Under the pieces are notes generated by a model that saw only the letters and a list, made by a program, of their open reading frames with translations, was not told the origin of the DNA and did not search any database. Below, piece by piece: positions 25,443-34,341 of a stretch of 64,000 nucleotides of DNA; within the stretch, counting starts at the first letter, position 1, and each line of letters opens with the position of its first letter. The stretch comes from CBDCGS01 sp965216915 (GTDB taxonomy: Bacteria; Pseudomonadota; Alphaproteobacteria; UBA828), in contig CBDCGS010000011.1 of assembly GCA_965216915.1 (NCBI GenBank), forward strand, positions 372,001 to 436,000. Reading direction: 5' to 3'. The position numbers were made by a program, and so were the translations under genes.

Positions 25443-26792
25443 TCAGCCAAGGTTGCGATCCGCCATGATCTCGCGGATCGCCTGCTCGGTGACGTCCACG
25501 CAGCGCTCGAGCTGCTCCCGGGTCGCCACATAGGCGGGCGCGAACTCGATCGCGGTGCCCTCCTCTCCGCCCAGCACGCCGAGATCGGCGATGCGGCGCG
25601 TAATCGCCTTGACCGTGTCGTCGGTGAACGGGGCGCGCGTCGCCTTGTCGACGGTAAAATCGACGCAGGTCCACATGCCGAGGCCGCGCACGTCGCCGAC
25701 GATCGGGAGATCGCGAAGACGCTGCATCACCTCGAGGAAGTAGGCGCCATTGTCGCGGCTTGCGGCGACCAACTCGTCGGTCTCGAGAATCTCGATGGTC
25801 TTGAGCGCGGCCGCGCAGCCGCCGGGATGGCCCTGGTAGGTCTGAACGTGCGTGAAGACGGGCATCGTATCGGCGACCGCCCGCGTGACCGTCGAGGCGC
25901 CGAGCGGGAAATAGCCCGCCGAGATCGCCTTCGCGGTGCTCATCACGTCGGCCTCGATGCCCCAATGTTCCATCGCGAACCATGCGCCCGTGCGGCCAAA
26001 GCCCGTGATCACCTCGTCGGCGATGAACACGACGTCATATTTGCGCAGCACCTCCTGCACCCGGGCGAAATAGTCGTCCGGCGGCACCTGCACGCCGTCG
26101 CCCTGCATCACAGGCTCCGCGATGAAGGCGGCCACCGTCTCCGGACCCTCGTGGAGTATGTGCTGCTCGAGAAAATCGACGCAGAAGTCGCACACCTCTG
26201 AGGCATCCATGCCGAACGGCGTGCGATAGAGCGTCGGCGCCGGCACACGGCTATAGCCGGGTACGCCCGGCTCGGTGACGGCGCGCGTGCCGAGATAGTC
26301 GGTGCTGCCGATCGCGCCCATGGTCGCGCCGTGATAGGCGTTCCAGCGCGAGATCACCTTGTGCGCGCGCGGCTTGTCGCCCTTGGCGATGTGATACTGC
26401 TTCGCCGCCTTGATCGACATCTCGTTGGCCTCGGAACCGCTGCCGGCGAAGATCGTGGCGGTGAGATCGCCGGGCGCGAGAGCGGCGATCTTGCTCGCGA
26501 GCTGCACGGTGACGTCCGCGACGTTGGCGAAGGTGCCGCCATAGTGCAGGTGCATCAGCTGGTCGTAGATGGCACGCGCGATGCGATCGTCCGCATAGCC
26601 GAGCGAGCTTGCCCGCGTTTGCGTGCTCATCATGTCGAGATAGGTCTTGCCGGCCGCGTCGGTGATCTCGAGCCCCTTCGCGCTCGAGAAGATCATCGGC
26701 CCGTCGCGCTGAATGTCCTGCTTGGTCGCGAGCGGAAACAGGTAGTGATCGAGTGCCTCCCGCGTCAGGGCGTCGAGGTTCGCAACCGTCAT
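25443..26792 (-). CDS. Class III (omega-) aminotransferase
   Basis: A 449-aa fold-type I aminotransferase. It has GSGSEANEMSIKAAKQYH (phosphate-binding turn), FIADEVITGFGRTG (Asp contacting the PLP nitrogen) and the PLP Lys in MSTAKAISAGYFPLGA. Class III enzymes transfer amino groups from omega-amino acids, putrescine, beta-alanine, taurine or similar to pyruvate or 2-oxoglutarate. The specificity is not readable. It is 70 bp downstream of the FemAB-like gene on the same strand. Confidence 0.92.
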   Translation of the reverse strand: MTVANLDALTREALDHYLFPLATKQDIQRDGPMIFSSAKGLEITDAAGKTYLDMMSTQTRASSLGYADDRIARAIYDQLMHLHYGGTFANVADVTVQLASKIAALAPGDLTATIFAGSGSEANEMSIKAAKQYHIAKGDKPRAHKVISRWNAYHGATMGAIGSTDYLGTRAVTEPGVPGYSRVPAPTLYRTPFGMDASEVCDFCVDFLEQHILHEGPETVAAFIAEPVMQGDGVQVPPDDYFARVQEVLRKYDVVFIADEVITGFGRTGAWFAMEHWGIEADVMSTAKAISAGYFPLGASTVTRAVADTMPVFTHVQTYQGHPGGCAAALKTIEILETDELVAASRDNGAYFLEVMQRLRDLPIVGDVRGLGMWTCVDFTVDKATRAPFTDDTVKAITRRIADLGVLGGEEGTAIEFAPAYVATREQLERCVDVTEQAIREIMADRNLG

Positions 26793-26862
26793 CGCTTGTC
26801 TCCCCGCGTTTGTGCGTCCCGTCCCGTGATCTTCGGGCCAACGGCAGCCCCGCGCAAGCCAA

Positions 26863-28065
26863 TCAGATCAATCCCTCCTCACTTTGGCGAAACGGCGCGT
26901 GCTGCGACAGCACGTCGATCTCCGCGTCCACGTGCTGCGTTTCATGCGCGAGGTAATCGGCGATCGCATCGCGAAAGCTTGGGTTGGAGACCCAGTGAGC
27001 CGAGTAGGTCGGCACCGGCACATAGCCGCGCGCGAGCTTGTGCGGGCCTTGGGCGCCGGCTTCGACGCGCTTGAGCCCATGGTCGATCGCGAAATCGATG
27101 GCGCGGTAGTAGCAAGCCTCGAAATGCAGAAACCGGTGGTGCTCGATGGCACCCCAGTTGCGGCCGTAAAGCGCGTCGGCGCCGCGCAGATTGAGCGCGC
27201 CGGCGATCGGTCGGCCGGCATCCTCGACGAAAATGAGCACGACGGCATCACCCATGCGCTCGCCGAGCAGGCTGAAAAAGGACCGGGTGAGATAGGGCGC
27301 ACCCCATTTGCGGCTGCCCGTATCCTGATAGAACGCAAAAAACGCATCCCAATGAGCCTCGGTGATCGCATCGCCCGCGAGCACGGAGATCGTGAGCCCG
27401 GTTTCGGCCGCGGCGCGGCGCTCCTTGCGGATCTGCTTACGCTTGCGCGAGGCGAGCGTCGAGAGAAACGCGTCGAAGCTCTCGTAGCCGTCGTTGAACC
27501 AGTGGAACTGCAGGCCGGTGCGCTGGAGCAGCCCGGCCTCACCCATCGTCCGCCACTCTTCCTCCTCCGGGAAGGTGATGTGAAGCGACGACGCGTTGAT
27601 CTGCTCGCAGCGCTGCACGCAGACGGAAAGGAGCGCCGTGCGATGAGCCTCCGCATCCGCGCCCTCGGGCACGAGCAGGCGGGGACCGGTCGCCGGGGTG
27701 AAGGGCACCGAGACCTGGAGCTTGGGGTAGTAGCGGCCGCCTGCGCGCTCGAACGCCTCCGCCCAGCCATGGTCGAACACGTACTCGCCATATGAGTGGC
27801 TCTTGAGATACATCGGCACCGCGCCGAGAACCGCATCACTGCCGCGCACCTTCAGCAGAACGTGCTGCGGCATCCAGCCGGTCTCCGCGGTCGCCGAGCC
27901 GCTATCCTCCAGTGCCGAGAGGAACGCGTGGCGCACGAACGGGTTGACCGCGCCGGCACAGGCGTCCCACACCGCGGCGTCGACCTCTTTGAGAGACGCG
28001 AGAATATGGCCCTCGTAGAGGGGCTCCGTCTCCCCCGCGCGCTCCGCGTCCGCCGGCAGCGTCAC
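26863..28065 (-). CDS. FemAB-related / COG3146 GNAT-fold protein
   Basis: A 400-aa protein of the COG3146/DUF482 group, built on a GNAT-like fold distantly related to FemAB peptidoglycan aminoacyltransferases. Recognisable blocks are NPFVRHAFLSALEDSGS, SRKRKQIRKERRA, and LHFEACYYRAIDFAIDHGLKRVEAGAQGPHKLARGY. The start is a GTG at 28065 overlapping the stop of the ThDP enzyme gene (GTGA), so it is translationally coupled. The substrate is unknown. Members of this group are widespread in proteobacteria and have little experimental characterisation. Confidence 0.85.
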   Translation of the reverse strand: MTLPADAERAGETEPLYEGHILASLKEVDAAVWDACAGAVNPFVRHAFLSALEDSGSATAETGWMPQHVLLKVRGSDAVLGAVPMYLKSHSYGEYVFDHGWAEAFERAGGRYYPKLQVSVPFTPATGPRLLVPEGADAEAHRTALLSVCVQRCEQINASSLHITFPEEEEWRTMGEAGLLQRTGLQFHWFNDGYESFDAFLSTLASRKRKQIRKERRAAAETGLTISVLAGDAITEAHWDAFFAFYQDTGSRKWGAPYLTRSFFSLLGERMGDAVVLIFVEDAGRPIAGALNLRGADALYGRNWGAIEHHRFLHFEACYYRAIDFAIDHGLKRVEAGAQGPHKLARGYVPVPTYSAHWVSNPSFRDAIADYLAHETQHVDAEIDVLSQHAPFRQSEEGLI

Positions 28066-29708
28066 GACGGCGGCACCAGCTTGAGACCGGAGGCCGCGAG
28101 ATCGCGCAGATCGGTCTTCACGTGGATCAAGGCGGGCCGGCCGCAGGCCACGGCCTCATCGAACGCAGGTGCGAAGGCGTCGGTGGTCTCGACGGTCCAG
28201 GCGGCCGCTCCCCAGGCGCGCGCGGCCGCCGCGAAATCCGGGTTGTCGAGCGCAATCGCATAGGTCGCATCCGCGCCGTAGCGGCGGAACTGGTGCATCG
28301 CAATCGTGCCGTAGCCCGCATTGTCACAGACCACGACCACCAGCGGCAGATCCTCGACCACCGCCGTGATCAGCTCTTGCCCCGTCATGCTGAAGCCGCC
28401 GTCGCCGACGAACGCGACGACCGTGCGCTCCGGGCATGCGAGCTTGGCGCCCACCGCGCCGGGCACGGCATAGCCCATCGCACCCGCGGCCGGCGCCGCC
28501 TGGCTCAGCGCGTCGGCATAGGGGTAGTGCCGATGCACCCAGGTCGAGAAGTTGCCGGCGTCGTTGACGATGGTGGCATCTTGGGGGAGGCGCTCCGCCA
28601 CCGCGAGGGTCACGGCGCGCATGTCGACCGCGCCCAGCGGCGGGCCGGGATCACCGGTCCGCGCCGCCTCGAAGCGTGCGTGCTGCGCCGCGACCCACGC
28701 CGCACGGCCCGCCGGCGGTGCGTCGGGCGCCCGGTCCAACAAGGCCTCGATCGTCGGCGCGGCATCGGCGCAGAGGCCCACCCGCGCGCCGCAGACCGCA
28801 AGCACTTCGGCATCGGGAAAGGCCTGGACGAGCGTCTGGTCGGCGCGGATCAGCGTGTCATCGAGGGTCGTGGCAAGGTCGAGCCGCGTGCCAAGCGCGA
28901 GCACCAGATCGACCTCGGACCAGATGTCGGCCTGATAAGCCTGAAGCGCGAGGCCGAAATAGCCGAGCCAGGCCGGATGGCTGCTCGCAAGAACGCCCTG
29001 ACGGCGAAACCCGCCGAACACGCCGCAGCCATAGGCCTCGGCGAGGCGACCGAGCGCATCGTTCGCCCCATCGAAGCTCACCTGCTCGCCTGCCAGAACC
29101 ACCGGATGCTGCGCCGCTTCAAGCAGAGCGACCACGGCATCGACGTCCTCAGGGTCCGGCGCCAGCGCCGCGCGCGGCGCAGGACGCGGGACCGCGACCG
29201 CGCCGGCATCGCCCTCGGTCACGTCCTCCGGCAGCACGACCGCCACCGGGCCCGGGCGGCCTTCGAGCGCGATGGCGTGCGCCTCCGCGGTCATCTGCGC
29301 CACCTCTTGTGGGCCGCCCGGCTCGAGCACCCTCTTGGTGAGCGGGCCGAGCATCTGGGCGTAGTCGACCTCTTGAAACGCCTCGCGGCCGCGCTGGCTC
29401 GTCGGCACCTGCCCGATGAACAGGAGAAGCGGGACGGAATCCTGCCGCGCCGTGTGAATGCCGATCGACGCGTTGGTCGCGCCCGGCCCCCGCGTGACGA
29501 AAACGGCACCTGGCCGCCCCGTCAAACGGCCATAGGCGCAGGCCGCGAAGCTCGCGCCGGATTCGTGGCGCGTGAGCACGAACCGCAGACGGTCGCGCTC
29601 GGCCCGGAGCGCTTCGAGCACCGCAAGGTAGCTCTCGCCGGGAATGCCGAACGCCGTATCGACGCCGTGGGCGCGCAATGTCGCGACGAGTGCCTCACCG
29701 CCGTTCAT
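28062..29708 (-). CDS. Thiamine diphosphate-dependent enzyme (acetolactate synthase-like)
   Basis: A 548-aa ThDP enzyme with the POX/ALS layout: N-terminal Pyr domain with catalytic Glu in FGIPGESYLAVL, a central domain, and a C-terminal PP domain whose Mg/ThDP motif begins GDGGFSMTG and ends CDNAGYG. It could be an acetolactate synthase, a benzoylformate/oxalyl-CoA-type decarboxylase or a related lyase; no small regulatory subunit gene is adjacent, which argues against the biosynthetic ilv enzyme. The ATG at 29708 matches the family start. RidA is 16 bp upstream, and the FemAB-like gene overlaps by 4 bp downstream. Confidence 0.9.
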   Translation of the reverse strand: MNGGEALVATLRAHGVDTAFGIPGESYLAVLEALRAERDRLRFVLTRHESGASFAACAYGRLTGRPGAVFVTRGPGATNASIGIHTARQDSVPLLLFIGQVPTSQRGREAFQEVDYAQMLGPLTKRVLEPGGPQEVAQMTAEAHAIALEGRPGPVAVVLPEDVTEGDAGAVAVPRPAPRAALAPDPEDVDAVVALLEAAQHPVVLAGEQVSFDGANDALGRLAEAYGCGVFGGFRRQGVLASSHPAWLGYFGLALQAYQADIWSEVDLVLALGTRLDLATTLDDTLIRADQTLVQAFPDAEVLAVCGARVGLCADAAPTIEALLDRAPDAPPAGRAAWVAAQHARFEAARTGDPGPPLGAVDMRAVTLAVAERLPQDATIVNDAGNFSTWVHRHYPYADALSQAAPAAGAMGYAVPGAVGAKLACPERTVVAFVGDGGFSMTGQELITAVVEDLPLVVVVCDNAGYGTIAMHQFRRYGADATYAIALDNPDFAAAARAWGAAAWTVETTDAFAPAFDEAVACGRPALIHVKTDLRDLAASGLKLVPPS

Positions 29709-29724
29709 GGCCGTGCACCCGGGC

Positions 29725-30192
29725 TCACGCGATGGTCCAGATCGACTCGACCTCGACCGGGACGCCGAGTGGCAACGCGTTCGTGCCAACCGCGACGCGC
29801 GCATGGAGGCCGGCATCGCCGAACACGGATGCGACGAGATCCGAGGCCCCGTTGATGACGGCCGGATGCTGGGTGAAATCGTCGGTGCAGGCGACGTAGC
29901 CGGTGAGGCGCACGCAGCGCGTCACGCGATCCAGATCGCCGTCACAGGCCGCGCGCACCTGCGCGATCGCGTTGAGAGCGCAAAGCCGCGCCACCGCTTG
30001 GCCCGCCTCGACGTCGAGCTCGGCACCGAGCTTGCCGGTGTGGCGGATCTCGCCACCTTCGATCGGGATCTGGCCCGCGACAAATACGAGATTGCCCGCC
30101 ACGGTGTAGGGCACATAGGACCCCGCGGGGCCTGGCGCCGGCGGCAGTTCGATGTTGAGTTCGTTAAGTCGCGCGTCAATCTTACCGGCCAT
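29725..30192 (-). CDS. RidA-family reactive imine/enamine deaminase
   Basis: A 155-aa YjgF/YER057c/UK114-like protein that hydrolyses reactive enamine/imine intermediates left by PLP enzymes. LVFVAGQIPIEGG, HARVAVGTNALPLGVPVEVE (with the conserved Arg and the C-terminal Glu) fit the family, and the N-terminus is longer than in minimal RidA. A GGGGGAG site precedes the ATG. It leads the ThDP enzyme gene and is divergent from agmatine deiminase by 39 bp. RidA genes often sit beside PLP-dependent catabolic genes. Confidence 0.92.
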   Translation of the reverse strand: MAGKIDARLNELNIELPPAPGPAGSYVPYTVAGNLVFVAGQIPIEGGEIRHTGKLGAELDVEAGQAVARLCALNAIAQVRAACDGDLDRVTRCVRLTGYVACTDDFTQHPAVINGASDLVASVFGDAGLHARVAVGTNALPLGVPVEVESIWTIA

Positions 30193-30231
30193 GATCTCCC
30201 CCTAGGCGGTTCACACCGAGGATACTCGCTG

Positions 30232-31308
30232 ATGCCTGATGCTGCCACCGACGGGACACCACCGACCCCAGGGGCCACGCCACGAGACCACGGCTTTCGC
30301 ATGCCGGCCGAGTGGGCCCCCCACGCCGGCTGCTGGATGGCGTGGCCCTGCCGCGACTCACTCTGGGGCGACGGCCTTGAGGCCGCGCGTGACGCCTATG
30401 CCGCCGTCGCCGCCGCCATCGCCCGGTTCGAGCCGGTCACCATGATCGCCGCGCGGGACCAGAGCGCGGCGGCCGCTGCGCGTTGCGGCGGGGCGGTGCG
30501 CGTGCTCACGCTGGCGCACGACGATTCGTGGACCCGCGATACTGGGCCGACCTTCGTGGTCGACGGCGCCGGTGCCGTCGCCGGCGTGGATTGGCGCTTC
30601 GACGGCTGGGGCGGCGTCTATCCCGACCATGCGCAGGACGATGCGATGGCGCAAGCGATCCTGACCGATGCGGGCGCGCGCCGCTACGCCGCGCCGATCG
30701 TGCTGGAGGGCGGCTCGATCCATGTCGACGGGGAAGGCACGCTGCTGACCACCGAGCAATGCCTGCTCGACGGCGTGCGCAACCCGCGCGAGACCAGGGC
30801 AAGTCTTGAGGCGCATTTGCGTGCGTTCGTCGGCGCCAAGCGGGTGATCTGGCTCGGAGAGGGGCTCGCCGATGACGAGACCTCCGGCCATGTCGACAAC
30901 ATCGCCTGCTTTGCCGCACCGGGGCGCGTCATCGCGCTCACGGCGCCCGATCCGGCCGATGCCAACCGCGCGCCGCTCGCCGAGAACCTCGATCGCCTCA
31001 AGGCGGCGCGCGACGCGCAGGCGCGGCCGCTCGAGGTGATCCCGATCGAACAGCCCGCGCCGCGCTTCGGCGTCGACGGCGAGCGCCTCAGCCTTTCCTA
31101 CGTGAACTTCTATCTCGCGAACGGCGCCGTGATCATGCCGGCCTTCGACGACCCCGCCGACGAGCCGGCCCGCGCGACGCTCAAGGCGGCCTTCCCCGAT
31201 CGCACCGTGGTGCAGCTACCGGCTCTTGCCATCGTCGCAGGGGGCGGCGGCATTCATTGCATCACCCAGCAGCAGCCGGCCGGCACGCCGGCGCCCGAGG
31301 GCGACTAG
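30232..31308 (+). CDS. Agmatine deiminase-family protein
   Basis: A 358-aa peptidylarginine-deiminase-fold enzyme. DDSWTRDTGPTFVV, EGGSIHVDG, DDETSGHVDNIACF and the nucleophile Cys in GGGGIHCITQQ near the C-terminus match agmatine deiminases, which make N-carbamoylputrescine and ammonia. GAGGA lies ahead of the ATG at 30232. The frame is open far upstream but the family start is here. The TAG stop lies in the CTAG end of the interspersed repeat at 31305-31411. Confidence 0.9.
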   Translation: MPDAATDGTPPTPGATPRDHGFRMPAEWAPHAGCWMAWPCRDSLWGDGLEAARDAYAAVAAAIARFEPVTMIAARDQSAAAAARCGGAVRVLTLAHDDSWTRDTGPTFVVDGAGAVAGVDWRFDGWGGVYPDHAQDDAMAQAILTDAGARRYAAPIVLEGGSIHVDGEGTLLTTEQCLLDGVRNPRETRASLEAHLRAFVGAKRVIWLGEGLADDETSGHVDNIACFAAPGRVIALTAPDPADANRAPLAENLDRLKAARDAQARPLEVIPIEQPAPRFGVDGERLSLSYVNFYLANGAVIMPAFDDPADEPARATLKAAFPDRTVVQLPALAIVAGGGGIHCITQQQPAGTPAPEGD

Positions 31309-31411
31309 AGCCTGTCACGTTCACTCTCGCTCACGCGATAGGCTCTCTCTCGTTGGCATTGACGCAAATGCGTCGTCGCAGGTGATCACACCTGCTCGCG
31401 ATTTGCTCTAG
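31305..31411 (+). repeat. 107-bp interspersed inverted-repeat element, copy A
   Basis: Complete copy, 107 bp, ending in perfect 7-bp terminal inverted repeats (CTAGAGC at the left, GCTCTAG at the right). Inside are two nested palindromes: GACGCA/TGCGTC separated by two bases, and GCAGGTG/CACCTGC separated by four. The left CTAG holds the TAG stop of agmatine deiminase (+), and the right CTAG holds the stop of the convergent diguanylate cyclase (-). No open reading frame of its own is seen. Related copies are at 35718-35824 (inverted), 60157-60206 (half) and 62850-62957. Confidence 0.9.
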
Positions 31412-32160
31412 CTCCCGCAGCCAGCGATCTCGCGGTAGCTCAAGGCGCCGGAGAGTTCGTTGATGGCGGCGGTGCGCGCCCGCTTCTTGGCATACATGGC
31501 CTGATCGGCCCGCTGAATCAGGGCCTCGGGCTCGTCCTCCGCGTCGAACGGAGCGATGCCCACGCTGCTGCGGATCGGGATGGTGGTCTCGCCGCAGGTG
31601 ACGGTGTGCTCATTGAGCACACGTTCGATCTGACGCGCGCGACGCACGCCGTGCTCCTTGCCGCATTTCGTGAGGGCGACCGCGAACTCGTCCCCGCCGA
31701 CGCGGGCGACCACGTCGTTCTCGCGCACCTGCATCTTCAGGATGCGGCCGACCGTGTTGAGCACGCGGTCTCCCATGGTGTGGCCGTGGATGTCGTTGAT
31801 GGTCTTGAAATCATCGAGATCGATGAAGCAGAGCACACCGGCCTCATCGTGGCGTCGGGCGTCGGCAAGGATCCGGCGGAGCTCGCGGTCGAAGCCGCGG
31901 CGGTTCATCAGCCCGCTGAGCTCGTCGGTTTGCGTCAGCATCTCGAGCACCGCGATACGGCGGTCCTGCTCCGCAAGACGAAGCTCGGCCGCGGCCGCCA
32001 CGGCAAGCGCCCGCTCGAGCAGCACGCGCGGCGACCCGCCGATTGCGCCGGGCGACTCGTCGAGAGAGCGCATGAGCCGCTCGGTGATCACACTGACGCC
32101 AGGACCAGGATCCTCAACGCTCTCGGGAGCCGGTGTCATAGCATGCGTGGCGTGGACCAT
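31408..32160 (-). CDS. GGDEF-domain diguanylate cyclase
   Basis: A 250-aa protein. Residues 1 to about 80 have no recognised domain. A GGDEF domain follows with VGGDEFAV as active site and RxxD (REND) five residues upstream, an intact inhibitory I-site. DLDDFKTINDIHGH is the metal/GTP loop. A GAGGAGGAGGCG stretch precedes the ATG. It should make cyclic di-GMP. The C-terminus ends inside repeat copy A. No EAL domain is present. Confidence 0.92.
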   Translation of the reverse strand: MVHATHAMTPAPESVEDPGPGVSVITERLMRSLDESPGAIGGSPRVLLERALAVAAAAELRLAEQDRRIAVLEMLTQTDELSGLMNRRGFDRELRRILADARRHDEAGVLCFIDLDDFKTINDIHGHTMGDRVLNTVGRILKMQVRENDVVARVGGDEFAVALTKCGKEHGVRRARQIERVLNEHTVTCGETTIPIRSSVGIAPFDAEDEPEALIQRADQAMYAKKRARTAAINELSGALSYREIAGCGS

Positions 32161-32341
32161 GTTTCGCCTCCTCCTCGTCTATTGGAGCCCAGGCGGTTCG
32201 CACCGCCGCTGGCACCAGGACAGGCGCAATCATCGTGCCAGGCCTGTCACACCGCGAAATCAAGGGCTTACGGCGTACGCTCCGGGCAGGAGGCAACTCT
32301 TGCCGGGTCGATTCGTTCCGTCGGTCGCGTGGCGCGCCCCA

Positions 32342-33307
32342 TCAATTGACGGGATTCGGCAGCGGTCGCCCGGCAAAGAACGCATCCAGATTGTCGAGCG
32401 CCTGCAGGCCCATCCCGGTGCGCGCTTCGAGAGTTGCGCTCCCCAGGTGAGGCAAGAGAAAGGTGTTGGGCAACGCCGCGTAACCCGGGTGAATGTTGCG
32501 CGGCTCCCCGCGAAACACGTCGAGGCCCGCCGCCCGGACGTGCCCCGCGCGAAGCGCCGCGACGAGCGCCTCGTCGTCCACCACGTCGCCGCGCGCGGTG
32601 TTAACCACGATGGCCCCGGCGGGCAGGCGGGCGATGCGCGCCGCATTGAGGAAACCCCGCGTCTCATCGGTCAGCGGACAGTGGAGCGACAGGAAATCCG
32701 CCGCGCCGAGAAGGTCCTCGGGATCGTCGTGCCAGACGGCATCCGCCTCGAGATCCGCCGGAAGCCGGGTACGGTTGTGATAGTGGATCGCCATCCCGAA
32801 CGCCCGGGCCCGCTTGGCGACGGCACGCCCGATCCGCCCCATGCCGAGAATACCGAGCCGCTTGCCGGCGAGCCCCGTGCCGGCCATGAACAAGACGTGC
32901 CAGTTGTTCCACCCGCCGCCCCGAACAAGCGCATCACCCTCCGCACCGCGGCGCGCGGCACCCAATAGCAACAGCATCGCGATCTCGGCGGTCGCCTCGG
33001 TCAGGGCATCCGGTGCATTGCTGACCGCGATGCCACGAGCGCGGGCGGCAGCCACGTCAACATGCTCGAAGCCGGCTGTGAAGCACGCAATGATGCGCAC
33101 GCGCTTGGGCAGCATGGCGAGCCGATCCGCCGGAAACGCCTCGGTCGCGATGAGCAGGCCATCGGCTCCGGCCGCGGCTTTTGCCAAGGCTTCGGCGTCA
33201 TAAATGCTATCGTCCGGGTTGAGCAATGCGGCGTAGTCGCGCGCCGCCCGCTGCTCGACAGCGGGTGGCATCTTGCGGGTCACGAGCAGAACCGGTTTTT
33301 GAGGCAT
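32342..33307 (-). CDS. D-2-hydroxyacid dehydrogenase
   Basis: A 321-aa NAD(P)-dependent D-isomer-specific 2-hydroxyacid dehydrogenase (glyoxylate/hydroxypyruvate reductase type). Cofactor loop GILGMGRIGRAVAKR, and the catalytic block NTARGDVVDDEAL to GLDVFRGEP with a His in LLPHLGSATLEAR. MPQKPVLLVTRKMP is the start. Its ATG (minus strand, 33305-33307) overlaps the ATG of the divergent EipB gene at 33306-33308. Confidence 0.92.
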   Translation of the reverse strand: MPQKPVLLVTRKMPPAVEQRAARDYAALLNPDDSIYDAEALAKAAAGADGLLIATEAFPADRLAMLPKRVRIIACFTAGFEHVDVAAARARGIAVSNAPDALTEATAEIAMLLLLGAARRGAEGDALVRGGGWNNWHVLFMAGTGLAGKRLGILGMGRIGRAVAKRARAFGMAIHYHNRTRLPADLEADAVWHDDPEDLLGAADFLSLHCPLTDETRGFLNAARIARLPAGAIVVNTARGDVVDDEALVAALRAGHVRAAGLDVFRGEPRNIHPGYAALPNTFLLPHLGSATLEARTGMGLQALDNLDAFFAGRPLPNPVN

Positions 33308-34175
33308 GATTGGCCATCTGTCGTTGCCATTGAGAACGTGGAGCCGGGGGCGAACGCCTGGTCACGGCGGGCGGGCTGCGCGGCAGATCGGCTTGGCGTT
33401 GGGGCTCTTGACCCTGATCGTCGGTGTCGCCGCCGGCCCTGCGCGCGCGGCGAGCTTGGTGCCGCACCGCGCGCTCTATCAGATGGAGCTATCGCGGGTC
33501 GAGTCGGCAAGCGGCGTGGTGGGCGCCGACGGTGAGATGTATTTCGAGGTGATCGAGCGGTGCGACGGCTGGTCGGTCAACCAGCACGCCGAGTTGCGCC
33601 TCTCGCTCGACGGCGAGAACACATCCGTGATTCGCCTTTTGTTCTCTGGCTGGGAGGCGCACGACGGCCGGCGCATGCGCTTCCAGCTCGAGCGCAAGAC
33701 AGACGGCGCGATCCTAGAGGAGGTCGTCGGCGAGGCAGAACTCGACGACACGGGCGGTGTCGCGCATTTCACGAAACCCGCGGTCGCGCGCCTCGCCCTG
33801 CCAGCCGGGACATTGTTCCCCATCGCCTACCTGCGCAACGGGCTCAAATCGCTCGCCGCCGGCGACGCTCTCTACAGCGCCGCCTTGTTCGATGGCTCGA
33901 CGGCGGACGGCGCGTACGAGGTGACCTCCTTCTTCGGGCCGGCAGAGCTCAGAGAGCGCCTGGGGGATGACCGCGACGACGGCGCCCGCGAGCAGGTTTG
34001 GCCCATCCGCTCGGCCTACTTCATGTACGGCCAAAATCACGAAGAGCCGCTCTTCGAGGTGGGTGAGCTGGTGAACGCGGCGGGTGTCGCGCACCGCCTC
34101 GACCTCGATCACGGGGCCTTTTCAGTGCGTGCTGAAATCACCCAGTTCGAGGCGTTTGGCACCCCGGATTGCTGA
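33306..34175 (+). CDS. Cell-envelope integrity protein EipB-like (DUF1849)
   Basis: A 289-aa secreted protein. A long basic n-region and a hydrophobic stretch (QIGLALGLLTLIVGVAAGPARA) form a signal peptide. The mature part fits DUF1849: HRALYQMELSRVE, VIERCDGWSVNQ, and a C-terminal Cys that can pair with the Cys of ERCDGW, as in the disulfide of EipB. EipB is needed for envelope integrity in Brucella. The start ATG overlaps the start of the divergent dehydrogenase, so either start could be slightly misplaced. Confidence 0.85.
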   Translation: MIGHLSLPLRTWSRGRTPGHGGRAARQIGLALGLLTLIVGVAAGPARAASLVPHRALYQMELSRVESASGVVGADGEMYFEVIERCDGWSVNQHAELRLSLDGENTSVIRLLFSGWEAHDGRRMRFQLERKTDGAILEEVVGEAELDDTGGVAHFTKPAVARLALPAGTLFPIAYLRNGLKSLAAGDALYSAALFDGSTADGAYEVTSFFGPAELRERLGDDRDDGAREQVWPIRSAYFMYGQNHEEPLFEVGELVNAAGVAHRLDLDHGAFSVRAEITQFEAFGTPDC

Positions 34176-34341
34176 CGCCCGCGACGTGCGGCAGGATTGG
34201 CGTCGGTGTGCAACGTCAACATTGAACGATGCGGCGCGGAGCTGGTGCCTCGCGTAAGAAGCCTTTAATCCTCTCGGCTTAGCTTGGAAATCGTCACGCT
34301 GGCGCGCACGCCGGCCGGGTTTTGTCGAGGCCGATTCTGAG

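Noticed and set aside
32161..32341. A tRNA or riboswitch in the spacer before the diguanylate cyclase
   Set aside because: No cloverleaf or known aptamer motif was visible; only the ribosome site of the cyclase gene is clear.
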